From Streptomyces griseoflavus (lineage in GTDB: Bacteria > Actinomycetota > Actinomycetes > Streptomycetales > Streptomycetaceae), in assembly GCF_014649995.1 (NCBI RefSeq), contig NZ_BMUC01000008.1:62001-126000 (forward strand): a stretch of DNA of 64,000 nt, read 5' to 3'. Made by a program: the position numbers and the translations under genes. The stretch's first letter is position 1; each line of letters starts with the position of its first letter. The notes beneath the pieces were generated by a model. That model worked only from the letters and a program-made list of their open reading frames with translations, ran no database searches and was not told where the DNA came from. This document shows, in pieces, positions 54,464 through 64,000 of the stretch.

Positions 54464-55809
54464 TGACCTTGGCACCCGAACTCAAGGACATGAGCCCGGA
54501 GAAGCTGCTCGCACCCGTGCTGTCGGCCTTCTGGGACGAGGACGAGTCCTGGACGCTGGACGTCTACAAGAGGCACGAGGGGTACGAAGGGCTCCGCAAG
54601 GCGCTCGCCATGTCGCCGGACGACGTCATCGCGTACGTCAAGGAGTCCGGTCTGCGCGGCCGCGGCGGCGCCGGATTCCCGACGGGGATGAAGTGGCAGT
54701 TCATCCCGCAGGGAGACGGCAAGCCCCACTACCTGGTGGTCAACGCCGACGAGTCGGAACCCGGGACCTGCAAGGACATCCCGCTCCTCTTCGCGAACCC
54801 GCACAGCCTCATCGAGGGCATCGTCATCGCGTGCTACGCCATCAGGTCCTCGCACGCCTTCATCTACCTGCGCGGCGAGGTCGTCCCCGTGCTGCGCCGG
54901 CTGCACGAGGCCGTCCGCGAGGCCTACGCGGCCGGACTCCTCGGCGAGAACATCCTGGGCAGCGGACTCGACCTGGAACTCACCGTGCACGCCGGCGCCG
55001 GCGCGTACATCTGCGGTGAGGAGACCGCACTGCTCGACTCGCTCGAAGGCCGCCGGGGCCAGCCGCGGCTCCGTCCCCCCTTCCCCGCCGTCGCGGGCCT
55101 CTACGCCTGCCCCACCGTGGTGAACAACGTCGAGTCGATCGCGTCGGTTCCCGCCATCATGAACCGGGGCAAGGAGTGGTTCCGCTCGATGGGGAGCGAG
55201 AAGTCCCCCGGCTTCACGCTCTACTCCCTCAGCGGCCATGTCGCGAGCCCCGGCCAGTACGAGGCCCCCCTCGGCATCACCCTGCGCCAGCTGCTGGAGA
55301 TGAGCGGCGGGATGCGGCCGGGCCACCGGCTGAAGTTCTGGACGCCGGGCGGCTCCTCCACGCCGATGTTCACCGACGAGCACCTCGACGTCCCCCTCGA
55401 CTACGAGGGAGTGGGCGCCGCGGGGTCCATGCTCGGCACCAAGGCCCTGCAGTGCTTCGACGAGACGACCTGCGTCGTGCGCGCCGTCACCCGCTGGACC
55501 GAGTTCTACGCCCACGAGTCCTGCGGCAAGTGCACCCCCTGCCGGGAGGGCACGTACTGGCTGGTCCAGCTGTTGCGGGACATCGAGGCCGGCAAGGGAC
55601 GGACGGCCGACCTCGACAAGCTGAACGACATCGCCGACAACATCAACGGCAAGTCCTTCTGCGCCCTCGGCGACGGCGCGGCCTCGCCGATCTTCTCCTC
55701 GCTCAAGTACTTCCGCGAGGAGTACGAGCAGCACATCACGGGCCGTGGCTGCCCCTTCGACCCGGCCAAGTCGACGGCCTGGGCCGACCGTACGGAGGTG
55801 CACGCATGA
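54463..55809 (+). CDS. nuoF: NADH-quinone oxidoreductase subunit F
   Basis: The product has 448 residues. It binds NADH and FMN and passes electrons to the cluster chain. The NADH/FMN blocks are [20 protein letters not shown] and [18 protein letters not shown]; the [4Fe-4S] ligands are in [15 protein letters not shown] plus [14 protein letters not shown] at 54463 has GGAGGGGGA upstream; the GTG just before it at 54460 overlaps the nuoE stop. The stop overlaps nuoG. Confidence 0.96.
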   Translation: MTLAPELKDMSPEKLLAPVLSAFWDEDESWTLDVYKRHEGYEGLRKALAMSPDDVIAYVKESGLRGRGGAGFPTGMKWQFIPQGDGKPHYLVVNADESEPGTCKDIPLLFANPHSLIEGIVIACYAIRSSHAFIYLRGEVVPVLRRLHEAVREAYAAGLLGENILGSGLDLELTVHAGAGAYICGEETALLDSLEGRRGQPRLRPPFPAVAGLYACPTVVNNVESIASVPAIMNRGKEWFRSMGSEKSPGFTLYSLSGHVASPGQYEAPLGITLRQLLEMSGGMRPGHRLKFWTPGGSSTPMFTDEHLDVPLDYEGVGAAGSMLGTKALQCFDETTCVVRAVTRWTEFYAHESCGKCTPCREGTYWLVQLLRDIEAGKGRTADLDKLNDIADNINGKSFCALGDGAASPIFSSLKYFREEYEQHITGRGCPFDPAKSTAWADRTEVHA

Positions 55810-58310
55810 CGGTGACCACCAACGCCCCCTCCGGCGGGGGAGAGGCGGCCGTGCCGCCCGAGGACCTCGTCACCCTGACGATCGACGGCGCCGAGATCAG
55901 CGTGCCCAAGGGCACCCTGGTCATCCGGGCCGCCGAGGAACTCGGCATCGAGATCCCCCGGTTCTGCGACCACCCGCTCCTCGACCCGGCCGGCGCCTGC
56001 CGCCAGTGCATCGTCGAGGTCGAGGGCCAGCGCAAGCCCATGGCCTCCTGCACCATCACCTGCACCGACGGGATGGTGGTGAAGACCCACCTCACCTCGC
56101 CGGTCGCCGAGAAGGCCCAGAAGGGTGTGATGGAGCTCCTGCTCATCAACCACCCGCTGGACTGCCCGGTCTGCGACAAGGGCGGCGAGTGCCCGCTGCA
56201 GAACCAGGCGATGTCGCACGGCCACGCCGAGTCCCGCTTCGAGGGCAAGAAGCGCACCTACGAGAAGCCCGTGGCCATCTCCACGCAGGTGCTGCTCGAC
56301 CGCGAGCGGTGCGTGCTGTGCGCGCGCTGCACCCGCTTCTCCCACCAGATCGCGGGCGACCCGATGATCGAGCTGATCGAGCGGGGCGCGCTCCAGCAGG
56401 TCGGCACCGGTGAGGGCGATCCCTTCGAGTCGTACTTCTCCGGCAACACCATCCAGATCTGCCCGGTCGGCGCGCTCACCTCGGCCGCCTACCGGTTCCG
56501 CTCCCGACCCTTCGACCTGATCTCGTCGCCGTCGGTGTGCGAGCACTGCTCCGGCGGCTGCGCCACCCGCACCGACCACCGGCGCGGCAAGGTCATGCGG
56601 CGGCTCGCCGCCGAGGACCCCGAGGTCAACGAGGAGTGGATCTGCGACAAGGGCCGCTTCGGGTTCCGGTACGCGCAGCAGCGGGACCGCCTCGACAAGC
56701 CGCTGGTGCGCAACGCCGAGGGCGACCTGGAGCCCGCCTCCTGGCCCGACGCGCTGCAGATCGCGGCCCAGGGGCTGCTCGCCTCACGGGGCCGCACCGG
56801 TGTGCTGACCGGTGGCCGGCTCACCGTCGAGGACGCCTACGCGTACAGCAAGTTCGCGCGCGTGGCGCTCGACACCAACGACATCGACTTCCGGGCGCGC
56901 GCGCACAGCGCCGAGGAGGCCGACTTCCTCGCCGCGCGGGTCGCGGGCCGCGGCCGTGACCTCGACCGTACGGGCGTCACGTACTCCTTCCTGGAGAAGG
57001 CGCCCGCCGTGCTGCTGGTCGGGTTCGAGTCCGAGGAGGAGGCGCCCGGCGTCTTCCTGCGGCTGCGCAAGGCCTGGCGGGGACACGGGCAGAAGACCTT
57101 CGCCCTGGCCACGCACGCCACGCGCGGACTGCGCAAGGCCGGCGGCACCCTGCTCCCGGCGGCCCCCGGCACCGAGACCGAATGGCTCGACGCGCTGGCC
57201 GGCGGCGTCGGCCTGGACGGCGACGGGGCCGCGGCCGCCGAGGCGCTGCGCACCGAGGGCGCGGTCGTCGTCGTGGGCGAGCGGCTGGCGGCCGTACGGG
57301 GCGGGCTCACCGCGGCCGTCCGGTTCGCCACCGCGACCGGCGCCCGGCTGGTGTGGATCCCGCGCCGGGCCGGGGAGCGCGGCGCGCTGGAGGCGGGCGC
57401 GCTGCCCGCGGTGCTCCCGGGAGGCCGCCCGGCCACCGACCCGCGCGCACGGGAGGAGGTCGCCGCCGCGTGGGGCGTCGCCGAACTGCCGCACCGCTAC
57501 GGCCGCGACACCTCCCAGATCGTCGAGGCCGCGGCCCGCGGCGAACTCCAGGCACTGCTGGTGGCGGGCGTGGAGGTGGCCGACCTGCCCGACCCGGCAC
57601 GCGCGCGGGCCGCGCTCGCCGAGGCCGGCTTCGTCGTCTCGCTGGAGCTGCGGCCCAGCGAGGTCACCGCACTGGCCGACGTGGTCCTGCCGGTCGCCGC
57701 GGTCGCCGAGAAGGCCGGCACCTTCCTCAACTGGGAAGGCAGGGTCCGGCTCTTCGAGGCGGCGCTCAAGCCCGACCAGATGACCCGGCCGGCCGCTCCC
57801 ACCGACGCGCGCGTGCTGCAGATGCTCGCCGACGCCATGGACGTCCACCTGGGCCTGCCGGACCTGCGCACGATCCGCGGGGAGCTCGACCGGCTCGGCG
57901 CCTGGGACGGACCCCGGGCCACCGACCCGCTGGAGACCGCGGGCGGCCTGCCCCGGCCGGCCGCCGGGGAGGCCGTGCTCGCCGGACACCGGCTGCTGCT
58001 CGACCAGGGCCTGCTGCAACAGGGCGACGAGGCGCTGGCCGGCACCCGGCACGACGCCCGCGCGCGCCTGTCGGCCGCCACGGCCGCCGAGGTCGGCGTC
58101 AAGGACGGCGACCCGCTGGCCGTGACCGGCACCGCCGGGACGGTGGAACTGCCGCTGGCGGTCACCGAGATGCCCGACCGGGTGGTCTGGCTGCCGCTGA
58201 ACTCCGTGGGCGGCGGCGTCGCCTCCGGCACCGGGGCCCTGCCCGGCTCCCTCGTCCGTATCGGCCCGGCGACGCTCGCCGGTGAGGCCCCCCAGGAGGT
58301 GGAGGCATGA
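55806..58310 (+). CDS. nuoG: NADH-quinone oxidoreductase subunit G
   Basis: The product has 834 residues. The N-terminus is a ferredoxin-like [2Fe-2S] domain ([20 protein letters not shown]) followed by [4Fe-4S] ligand segments, including [20 protein letters not shown] and [13 protein letters not shown]. The rest is a molybdopterin-oxidoreductase-like region, weaker in sequence and typical for Nuo[10 protein letters not shown] marks the transition. It carries electrons from NuoF towards NuoI. It overlaps nuoF by ATGA and its TGA overlaps nuoH. Confidence 0.95.
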   Translation: MTVTTNAPSGGGEAAVPPEDLVTLTIDGAEISVPKGTLVIRAAEELGIEIPRFCDHPLLDPAGACRQCIVEVEGQRKPMASCTITCTDGMVVKTHLTSPVAEKAQKGVMELLLINHPLDCPVCDKGGECPLQNQAMSHGHAESRFEGKKRTYEKPVAISTQVLLDRERCVLCARCTRFSHQIAGDPMIELIERGALQQVGTGEGDPFESYFSGNTIQICPVGALTSAAYRFRSRPFDLISSPSVCEHCSGGCATRTDHRRGKVMRRLAAEDPEVNEEWICDKGRFGFRYAQQRDRLDKPLVRNAEGDLEPASWPDALQIAAQGLLASRGRTGVLTGGRLTVEDAYAYSKFARVALDTNDIDFRARAHSAEEADFLAARVAGRGRDLDRTGVTYSFLEKAPAVLLVGFESEEEAPGVFLRLRKAWRGHGQKTFALATHATRGLRKAGGTLLPAAPGTETEWLDALAGGVGLDGDGAAAAEALRTEGAVVVVGERLAAVRGGLTAAVRFATATGARLVWIPRRAGERGALEAGALPAVLPGGRPATDPRAREEVAAAWGVAELPHRYGRDTSQIVEAAARGELQALLVAGVEVADLPDPARARAALAEAGFVVSLELRPSEVTALADVVLPVAAVAEKAGTFLNWEGRVRLFEAALKPDQMTRPAAPTDARVLQMLADAMDVHLGLPDLRTIRGELDRLGAWDGPRATDPLETAGGLPRPAAGEAVLAGHRLLLDQGLLQQGDEALAGTRHDARARLSAATAAEVGVKDGDPLAVTGTAGTVELPLAVTEMPDRVVWLPLNSVGGGVASGTGALPGSLVRIGPATLAGEAPQEVEA

Positions 58311-59680
58311 GCCCGTACCTCGCCGCCGAAGACCTCTCGATGTTCGGCCGCGACCCGTGGTGGCTGATCGTCGTCAAGGCGGTGTTCTGCTTCGCCTTCC
58401 TGATGGTGACCGTGCTGCTCTCCATCGTCATGGAGCGCAAGGTTGTCGCCTGGATGCAGCTGCGCGTCGGCCCCAACCGGCACGGCCCCTGGGGCATGCT
58501 CCAGTCGCTCGCCGACGGCGTGAAGCTGATGCTGAAGGAAGACGTCGTCGTCAAGCGCGCCGACAAGGTCGTCTACGTGCTCGCGCCGATCGTCGCGGCC
58601 GTCCCGGCCTTCATGGCGTTCGCCGTGATCCCCTTCGGTCCGGCCGGCAACGAGGTCTCGATCTTCGGCCAGCGCACCACGATGCAGCTCACCGACCTGC
58701 CGATCGCGATGCTGTACATCCTCGCGGTCGCCTCGGTCGGCATCTACGGCATCGTCCTGGCGGGCTGGAGCTCCGGCTCCACCTACCCGCTCCTCGGCGG
58801 CCTGCGCTCCTGCGCCCAGATGATCTCGTACGAGATCGCCATGGGTGCCGCGTTCGCCTCCGTGTTCCTCTACTCGGGGTCGATGTCGACGTCGACGATC
58901 GTCGAGCAGCAGGCCGACCGCTGGTACATCCTGCTGCTGCCGGTCTCCTTCCTCATCTACATCGTGACGATGGTCGGCGAGGTCAACCGCGCCCCCTTCG
59001 ACATGCCGGAGTCCGAGGGCGACCTGGTCGGCGGCTTCAACACCGAGTACTCGTCGATCAAGTTCGCGATGTTCATGCTCGCCGAGTACATCAACATGGT
59101 GACCGTCTCGGCCGTCGCCGTGACCCTCTTCCTCGGCGGCTGGCGGGCCCCGTGGCCGATCAGCACCTTCTGGGAGGGCGCGAACCACGGCTGGTGGCCG
59201 ATGCTCTGGTTCACCGGCAAGCTCCTGACGCTGCTGTTCTGCTTCGTCTGGCTGCGCGGCACGCTCCCGCGCGTGCGCTACGACCAGCTGATGAAGCTCG
59301 GCTGGAAGGTCCTCATCCCGGTCGCCCTGGTGTGGCTGATGGCCGTCGCCACCGTGCGGGCGCTGCGCAACGAGAACTACGACTTCGCCGACATCGCCCT
59401 CTACATCGCCGGGGGCGTCCTCACCCTGCTGCTGCTCTCCTTCGTCGCCGACATGTTCCGGGGGAAGGGCAAGGAGGCCGAACGGCCCGGTGAGGAACCG
59501 GCCTTCGACCCCATGGCGGGCGGCTTCCCCGTGCCGCCGCTGCCCGGCCAGGAGCTGCCGCCGGTGCCGCGCCGGCGCCCGCGCCGGGAGCGGGAGCTGA
59601 TTTCCAGTGGCGGCTCCGATACCAAGAGTGACCAAACCCTGGGCGGATCTACGGATGGAAAGGAGGCGTCCGATGGCTGA
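58307..59680 (+). CDS. nuoH: NADH-quinone oxidoreductase subunit H
   Basis: The product has 457 residues with eight membrane helices. It forms part of the quinone entry channel. Blocks are [55 protein letters not shown] and [21 protein letters not shown] Pro/Arg/Gly-rich cytoplasmic tail of about 70 residues is unusual in length. Its end overlaps nuoI by eight bases. Confidence 0.96.
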   Translation: MSPYLAAEDLSMFGRDPWWLIVVKAVFCFAFLMVTVLLSIVMERKVVAWMQLRVGPNRHGPWGMLQSLADGVKLMLKEDVVVKRADKVVYVLAPIVAAVPAFMAFAVIPFGPAGNEVSIFGQRTTMQLTDLPIAMLYILAVASVGIYGIVLAGWSSGSTYPLLGGLRSCAQMISYEIAMGAAFASVFLYSGSMSTSTIVEQQADRWYILLLPVSFLIYIVTMVGEVNRAPFDMPESEGDLVGGFNTEYSSIKFAMFMLAEYINMVTVSAVAVTLFLGGWRAPWPISTFWEGANHGWWPMLWFTGKLLTLLFCFVWLRGTLPRVRYDQLMKLGWKVLIPVALVWLMAVATVRALRNENYDFADIALYIAGGVLTLLLLSFVADMFRGKGKEAERPGEEPAFDPMAGGFPVPPLPGQELPPVPRRRPRRERELISSGGSDTKSDQTLGGSTDGKEASDG

Positions 59681-60314
59681 GGAACCCAAGGACACCAAGC
59701 CCGGTTTCCAGAACCCCGTGGCCGGCTTCGGCGTGACCTTCAAGGCCATGTTCAAGAAGCGGCTGACCGAGCAGTACCCGGAGCAGCAGAAGACCACCGC
59801 TCCCCGCTTCCACGGCCGGCACCAGCTCAACCGCCATCCGGACGGCCTGGAGAAGTGCGTCGGCTGCGAACTGTGCGCCTGGGCCTGTCCCGCCGACGCG
59901 ATCTACGTCGAGGGCGCGGACAACACCGAGGAGGAGCGCTACTCGCCCGGCGAGCGGTACGGGCGCGTCTACCAGATCAACTACGCCCGCTGCATCCTGT
60001 GCGGGCTGTGCATCGAGGCGTGCCCGACGCGCGCGCTGACGATGACCAACGAGTTCGAGCTGGCCGACTCCAGCCGCGCCAACCTCATCTACACCAAGGA
60101 GCAGTTGCTCGCCGGTCTGGAGGAGGGCATGGTCGACTCCCCGCACGCCATGTACCCGGGCACCGACGAACAGGACTACTACCGGGGCCTGGTGACCGAG
60201 GCCGCGCCCGGTACGGAGCAGCAGGCCGCCCACTCCAGGGGCGAGGTGGTGCAGGAGGCCGACTCGACCTTCGGGCCGGAGGAACCGGCGTCGGGGAAGG
60301 TGGTCGGGCGATGA
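59673..60314 (+). CDS. nuoI: NADH-quinone oxidoreductase subunit I
   Basis: The product has 213 residues. It carries two [4Fe-4S] clusters, N6a and N6b, with motifs [12 protein letters not shown] and [12 protein letters not shown]. These are ferredoxin-like and lie in the peripheral arm next to NuoH. AAAGGAGG lies 6 bases before the ATG. It overlaps nuoH by eight bases and nuoJ by four. Confidence 0.96.
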   Translation: MAEEPKDTKPGFQNPVAGFGVTFKAMFKKRLTEQYPEQQKTTAPRFHGRHQLNRHPDGLEKCVGCELCAWACPADAIYVEGADNTEEERYSPGERYGRVYQINYARCILCGLCIEACPTRALTMTNEFELADSSRANLIYTKEQLLAGLEEGMVDSPHAMYPGTDEQDYYRGLVTEAAPGTEQQAAHSRGEVVQEADSTFGPEEPASGKVVGR

Positions 60315-61153
60315 CCGGTCAGCTCGCCGCCTACTCCACCTCCACCGGAGAGGCCGTCCAGTTCTGGGTGCTGGGCACGGTCGCCGTGATCGGCGCCCTG
60401 TGCACCGTGTTCATGCGGCGGGCCGTGCACAGCGCGCTCTGCCTCGCCGGGACCATGATCGTCCTCGCGGTGTTCTACCTGGCCAACGGCGCCTACTTCC
60501 TGGGCGTCGTCCAGATCGTCGTCTACACCGGCGCGATCATGATGCTGTTCCTGTTCGTGGTGATGCTGGTCGGTGTCACCGCGGCCGACTCCCTGAAGGA
60601 GACCATCAAGGGCCAGCGCTGGCTGGCCCTGCTGTGCGGTCTCGGCTTCGGCGTCCTGCTGGTCGGCGGGATCGGCAACGCCTCGCTGAACGAGTTCAGC
60701 GGCATCGGCGAGGCGAACGCCGGCGGCAACGTGGAGGGCCTCGCCGCCCTGCTGTTCACCAAGTACGTGTTCGCCTTCGAGATCACCGGCGCCCTGCTCA
60801 TCACGGCCGCCGTCGGCGCCATGGTGCTCACCCACCGGGAGCGCACCGAGCGGGCCCGGACCCAGCGGGAGCTGGCCGAGCAGCGCGTACGCGAGGGCAC
60901 GTACCTGCCGCCGCTGCCGGCGCCCGGCGTCTACGCCCGGCACAACGCCGTGGACATCGCCGGCCTGCTGCCCGACGGCACCCCGTCGGACCTCACCGTC
61001 AGCAAGACGCTGCGGGACCGCGGCCAGATCCGCGACGTGTCGCAGGAGGCCATCAACGACCTGCGGGCGATGGAGCAGCGCGCGGAGGAACGCCTGGAGC
61101 GCAGGGCGATCGATCCGCCGACGTTCAAGCGGGCCGAGGAGGCGTCGAAGTGA
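60311..61153 (+). CDS. nuoJ: NADH-quinone oxidoreductase subunit J
   Basis: The product has 280 residues with five membrane helices. Conserved blocks are [40 protein letters not shown] and [12 protein letters not shown] hydrophilic C-terminal extension of about 100 residues, ending FKRAEEASK, is long compared with most NuoJ proteins but seen in actinobacteria. ATG at 60311 overlaps nuoI. Confidence 0.94.
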   Translation: MTGQLAAYSTSTGEAVQFWVLGTVAVIGALCTVFMRRAVHSALCLAGTMIVLAVFYLANGAYFLGVVQIVVYTGAIMMLFLFVVMLVGVTAADSLKETIKGQRWLALLCGLGFGVLLVGGIGNASLNEFSGIGEANAGGNVEGLAALLFTKYVFAFEITGALLITAAVGAMVLTHRERTERARTQRELAEQRVREGTYLPPLPAPGVYARHNAVDIAGLLPDGTPSDLTVSKTLRDRGQIRDVSQEAINDLRAMEQRAEERLERRAIDPPTFKRAEEASK

Positions 61154-61449
61154 ACCCCGTCAACTATCTCTACCTGGCCGCGCTGCTGTTCACGATCGGC
61201 GCCACGGGTGTGCTGATCAGGCGCAACGCGATCGTCGTGTTCATGTGCGTCGAGCTCATGCTCAACGCCTGCAACCTCGCCTTCGTCGCCTTCTCCCGGA
61301 TGCACGGCAACCTCGACGGGCAGGTCATCGCGTTCTTCACGATGGTCGTGGCCGCCGCGGAGGTCGTGGTCGGGCTGGCGATCATCGTGTCCCTGTTCCG
61401 TTCCCGCCACTCGGCCTCGGTCGACGACGCCAGCCTGATGAAGCTGTGA
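61150..61449 (+). CDS. nuoK: NADH-quinone oxidoreductase subunit K
   Basis: The product has 99 residues and three membrane helices, the normal size. It is MrpC-like and part of the proton path. Blocks are [20 protein letters not shown], with the conserved Glu, and [20 protein letters not shown]. The GTG overlaps the nuoJ stop. Confidence 0.95.
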   Translation: MNPVNYLYLAALLFTIGATGVLIRRNAIVVFMCVELMLNACNLAFVAFSRMHGNLDGQVIAFFTMVVAAAEVVVGLAIIVSLFRSRHSASVDDASLMKL

Positions 61450-61463
61450 GGGGCTGCTGAATC

Positions 61464-63428
61464 GTGGAGAACCTGATTGCGCTGCTGGTGGCGGCGCCCC
61501 TGCTCGGAGCGGTGGTCCTGCTGTGCGGCGGACGCCGGCTGGACGCCGTCGGTCACTGGATCGGCACGCTGCTCGCGGCCGTCTCCTTCGCACTCGGCCT
61601 GGTGCTCTTCACCGACCTGCTGGGCAAGGGCGCGGCCGAACGCACCATGACGCAGCACCTGTTCAGCTGGATCCCGGTGGAGGGATTCCAGGCCGACGTC
61701 GCCTTCCGGCTCGACCAGCTGTCGATGACGTTCGTGCTGCTGATCACCGGTGTCGGCTCGCTGATCCACCTGTACTCCATCGGGTACATGGAGCACGACG
61801 AGCGGCGCCGCCGCTTCTTCGGCTATCTGAACCTGTTCCTCGCGGCGATGCTGATCCTCGTCCTCGCCGACAACTACCTGCTGCTGTACGTCGGCTGGGA
61901 GGGCGTCGGTCTCGCCTCCTACCTGCTGATCGGCTTCTGGCAGCACAAGCCCAGCGCCGCCACGGCCGCGAAGAAGGCCTTCCTGGTCAACCGCGTCGGC
62001 GACATGGGCCTGTCCATCGCGATCATGCTGATGTTCCTGTGGTTCGGCACCTTCGCCTTCGGGCCGGTGCTCGGCGGCGCGGGGGAGGCGGGTCTGGCCG
62101 GTGAGGCGGGCGAGGGCAAGCTCACCGCCATCGCCCTGATGCTGCTGCTGGCCGCGTGCGGCAAGTCGGCCCAGGTGCCGCTGCAGTCCTGGCTCGGGGA
62201 CGCGATGGAGGGCCCGACCCCGGTCTCGGCCCTGATCCACGCCGCGACCATGGTGACGGCGGGCGTGTACCTGATCGTCCGCTCCGCGGCCGTCTTCAAC
62301 GGCGCCCCGGACGCCCAGCTGGTGGTCACCATCGTCGGCGCGGTCACGCTGCTGTTCGGTGCGATCGTCGGTTGCGCGAAGGACGACATCAAGAAGGCGC
62401 TGGCCGGCTCGACCATGTCGCAGATCGGCTACATGGTGCTGGCCGCCGGTCTCGGCCCCATCGGCTACGTCTTCGCGATCATGCACCTGGTGACGCACGG
62501 CTTCTTCAAGGCCGGGCTGTTCCTGGGCGCCGGCTCCGTGATGCACGGGATGAACGACGAGGTCGACATGCGCCGCTACGGCGGCCTGAGGAAGTACATG
62601 CCGGTCACCTTCGTCACCTTCGGGCTCGGCTACCTCGCGATCATCGGCTTCCCGGGGCTGTCCGGCTTCTTCTCCAAGGACAAGATCATCGAGGCGGCGT
62701 TCGCCAAGGGCGGCACCGAGGGCTGGATCCTCGGTGCCTGCGCCCTGCTGGGCGCGGCCATCACCGCGTACTACATGACGCGCGTGATGCTGATGACGTT
62801 CTTCGGCGAGGAGCGCTGGCGCAACGCGCCGACGCCGTCCCCGGCCGCCCCCGACGTGGAGCCCGCCGCCGAGACGCGCGGCGCGTACGAGCCGCCGCAC
62901 CCGCACGAGTCCCCGAGGTCCATGACCATCCCGATGATCGTGCTGGCCTTCGGATCGGTCTTCGCCGGCGCGTTCTTCGGTGTCGGCGACCGCTTCGTGC
63001 AGTGGCTGGAGCCCGTCACCGGCTTCGCCCACGGCCATCCGCCGGTCAGCGCCCTGACGGTGACGCTGTCCACGGTCGCCGTGATGGTCGTCGGCGTGGC
63101 GGTCGCCTGGGCCCAGTACGGGCGCCGTCCGGTGCCGGCCGTCGCCCCGCGCGGTTCGCTGCTCACCCGGGCCGCCCGGCGCGACCTGCTCCAGGACGAC
63201 TTCAACCATGTGGTCCTGGTCCGCGGCGGCGAGCACCTCACCCGCTCGCTGGTGTACGTGGACCACACCCTGGTCGACGGGGTCGTCAACGGCACGGCGG
63301 CCACCATGGGCGGCCTGTCCGGGCGGATGCGCAAGCTGCAGAACGGCTTCGCGCGGTCCTACGCGGTCTCGATGTTCGGCGGCGCCGCGGTCCTCGTCGC
63401 CGCGACCCTGCTGATGAGGGCGGTCTGA
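61464..63428 (+). CDS. nuoL: NADH-quinone oxidoreductase subunit L
   Basis: The product has 654 residues with about 15 membrane helices and a lateral amphipathic helix region. It is an antiporter-like proton pump subunit. Blocks are [60 protein letters not shown] and [20 protein letters not shown]. The conserved Lys and Glu of the pump are present in these. The C-terminal part is longer and Pro/Glu-rich between helices. GTG at 61464 is 14 bases after nuoK. Confidence 0.95.
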   Translation: MENLIALLVAAPLLGAVVLLCGGRRLDAVGHWIGTLLAAVSFALGLVLFTDLLGKGAAERTMTQHLFSWIPVEGFQADVAFRLDQLSMTFVLLITGVGSLIHLYSIGYMEHDERRRRFFGYLNLFLAAMLILVLADNYLLLYVGWEGVGLASYLLIGFWQHKPSAATAAKKAFLVNRVGDMGLSIAIMLMFLWFGTFAFGPVLGGAGEAGLAGEAGEGKLTAIALMLLLAACGKSAQVPLQSWLGDAMEGPTPVSALIHAATMVTAGVYLIVRSAAVFNGAPDAQLVVTIVGAVTLLFGAIVGCAKDDIKKALAGSTMSQIGYMVLAAGLGPIGYVFAIMHLVTHGFFKAGLFLGAGSVMHGMNDEVDMRRYGGLRKYMPVTFVTFGLGYLAIIGFPGLSGFFSKDKIIEAAFAKGGTEGWILGACALLGAAITAYYMTRVMLMTFFGEERWRNAPTPSPAAPDVEPAAETRGAYEPPHPHESPRSMTIPMIVLAFGSVFAGAFFGVGDRFVQWLEPVTGFAHGHPPVSALTVTLSTVAVMVVGVAVAWAQYGRRPVPAVAPRGSLLTRAARRDLLQDDFNHVVLVRGGEHLTRSLVYVDHTLVDGVVNGTAATMGGLSGRMRKLQNGFARSYAVSMFGGAAVLVAATLLMRAV

Positions 63429-63429
63429 G

Positions 63430-64000
63430 ATGTCCTTTCCTCTGCTGACGGCGACGGCGGCGCTCCCGGCCATCGGGGCGATCGCCACGGCCGCCGTACC
63501 GGCCGCGAAGCGCACGGCCGCCAAGTGGCTGGCCCTGCTGTTCTCGCTCGCCACGCTCGTCCTGGCGATCGTCGTCCTGGTGCGGTTCGACCCGGGCGGC
63601 GACCGCTACCAGCTCACCGAGTCCCACGCCTGGATCGCGGACTTCGGCGTCCGGTACGAGCTGGGTGTGGACGGCATCGCGGTGGCGCTGATCGCGCTGA
63701 CCGCGCTGCTGATCCCGTTCATCGTCCTGGCGGGCTGGCACGACGCCGACCCGCTGGAGACCGGGAGCAGGCGGTGGCGGCCGACGCAGGGCTTCTTCGC
63801 CCTGATCCTGGCCGTCGAGGCGATGGTGATCCTCTCCTTCGAGGCCACCGACGTCTTCCTCTTCTACATCTTCTTCGAAGCCATGCTGATCCCGATGTAC
63901 TTCCTCATCGGAGGCTTCGGGGACCGTGCCCACGAGCACGGCGAGGAGAAGGCGGCGACCCAGCGGTCGTACGCGGCGGTGAAGTTCCTGCTCTACAACC
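63430..64000 (+). CDS. nuoM: NADH-quinone oxidoreductase subunit M (3' truncated by window edge)
   Basis: The first 190 codons are present. The N-terminus MSFPLLTATAALPAIGAIAT fits NuoM. Conserved blocks include RYELGVDGIAVALIALTALL and DVFLFYIFFEAMLIPMYFLI, with the Glu in the FFEAMLIP segment that is essential in these pumps. The gene continues beyond base 64000, as should nuoN. Confidence 0.93.
   Translation, partial: MSFPLLTATAALPAIGAIATAAVPAAKRTAAKWLALLFSLATLVLAIVVLVRFDPGGDRYQLTESHAWIADFGVRYELGVDGIAVALIALTALLIPFIVLAGWHDADPLETGSRRWRPTQGFFALILAVEAMVILSFEATDVFLFYIFFEAMLIPMYFLIGGFGDRAHEHGEEKAATQRSYAAVKFLLYN

Noticed and set aside
55176-55805. Upstream in-frame extension of nuoG
   Set aside because: The long frame before 55806 overlaps nuoF and is Arg/Pro-rich; the ATGA overlap fixes the true start.
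61170-63554. A 794-codon minus-strand frame
   Set aside because: It is antisense to nuoK, nuoL and the start of nuoM, with His/Asp/Gly/Glu-rich low-complexity sequence and no domain.

Overview
This is a high-GC actinobacterial chromosome segment, almost certainly Streptomyces or a close relative. The evidence is G/C-rich third codon positions throughout, many GTG starts, frequent ATGA/GTGA stop-start overlaps, and gene content matching the conserved Streptomyces core around the 14-gene NADH dehydrogenase operon. I saw no rRNA, tRNA, CRISPR array, complete insertion sequence or prophage. The 3' edge cuts nuoM and the 5' edge cuts a MerR-type gene.

Layout. (1) 1-4.6 kb: end of a MerR regulator; a His-rich membrane protein, a SigC-like ECF sigma factor and a secreted YcnI-type copper protein (a likely copper module); a type IV restriction enzyme of the phosphorothioate-recognising McrA type; a hypothetical gene. 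(2) 5-13 kb: hemL (heme), a histidine phosphatase, a deacetylase-like lipoprotein, then resA-ccdA-resB-ccsB (System II cytochrome c maturation). (3) 13-17.8 kb: CDP-alcohol phosphotransferase, Rpn-type nuclease-like protein, TetR regulator, a Ser/Thr kinase with an extracellular beta-trefoil, a PLDc_N membrane protein. (4) 17.9-24 kb: late and early futalosine-pathway menaquinone genes mqnL, mqnP, mqnM and mqnE, with a coupled gene of unknown function, a rhomboid protease and an Lrp regulator. (5) 24-30 kb: GNAT, DUF4229 protein, dicarboxylate/cation symporter behind a three-half-site operator, two translationally coupled SPFH/band-7 proteins. (6) 30-37 kb: a fatty-acid cluster (TetR, MaoC dehydratase, long FabG, thiolase, acyl-CoA ligase) whose core matches mycobacterial htdX-fabG4-fadA2; a methyltransferase; a cold-shock gene. 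(7) 37.7-46.8 kb: mqnA, a Ser/Thr kinase gene broken by a 41-bp repeat, a small double-glycine peptide, a prepilin peptidase, mqnC, an amidohydrolase-like stub, menG, and a geranylgeranyl-reductase-family protein likely to saturate the quinone tail. (8) 47-49.8 kb: a LAxTG sortase substrate and an NlpC/P60 wall hydrolase. (9) 50.5-64 kb: nuoA to nuoM, preceded by a long, palindrome-rich regulatory region that includes Rex-type operators.

How it fits together: most of the window builds one machine, the respiratory chain. hemL supplies heme, resABC/ccdA attach it to cytochromes c, the mqn/menG/reductase genes make menaquinone, and nuo feeds electrons into it. Window genes cover chorismate to 3-enolpyruvylbenzoate (MqnA), aminofutalosine (MqnE), cyclic dehypoxanthine futalosine (MqnC), prenylation, decarboxylation and methylation. 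MqnB, MqnD and the aminofutalosine deaminase are not here. The less explained items are the 41-bp insertion in the kinase, the double-glycine peptide, the unknown gene between mqnL and mqnP, the stub between mqnC and menG, and the dense repeats upstream of nuo. All functional statements rest on reading the sequence and recalled family features; no searches were run.
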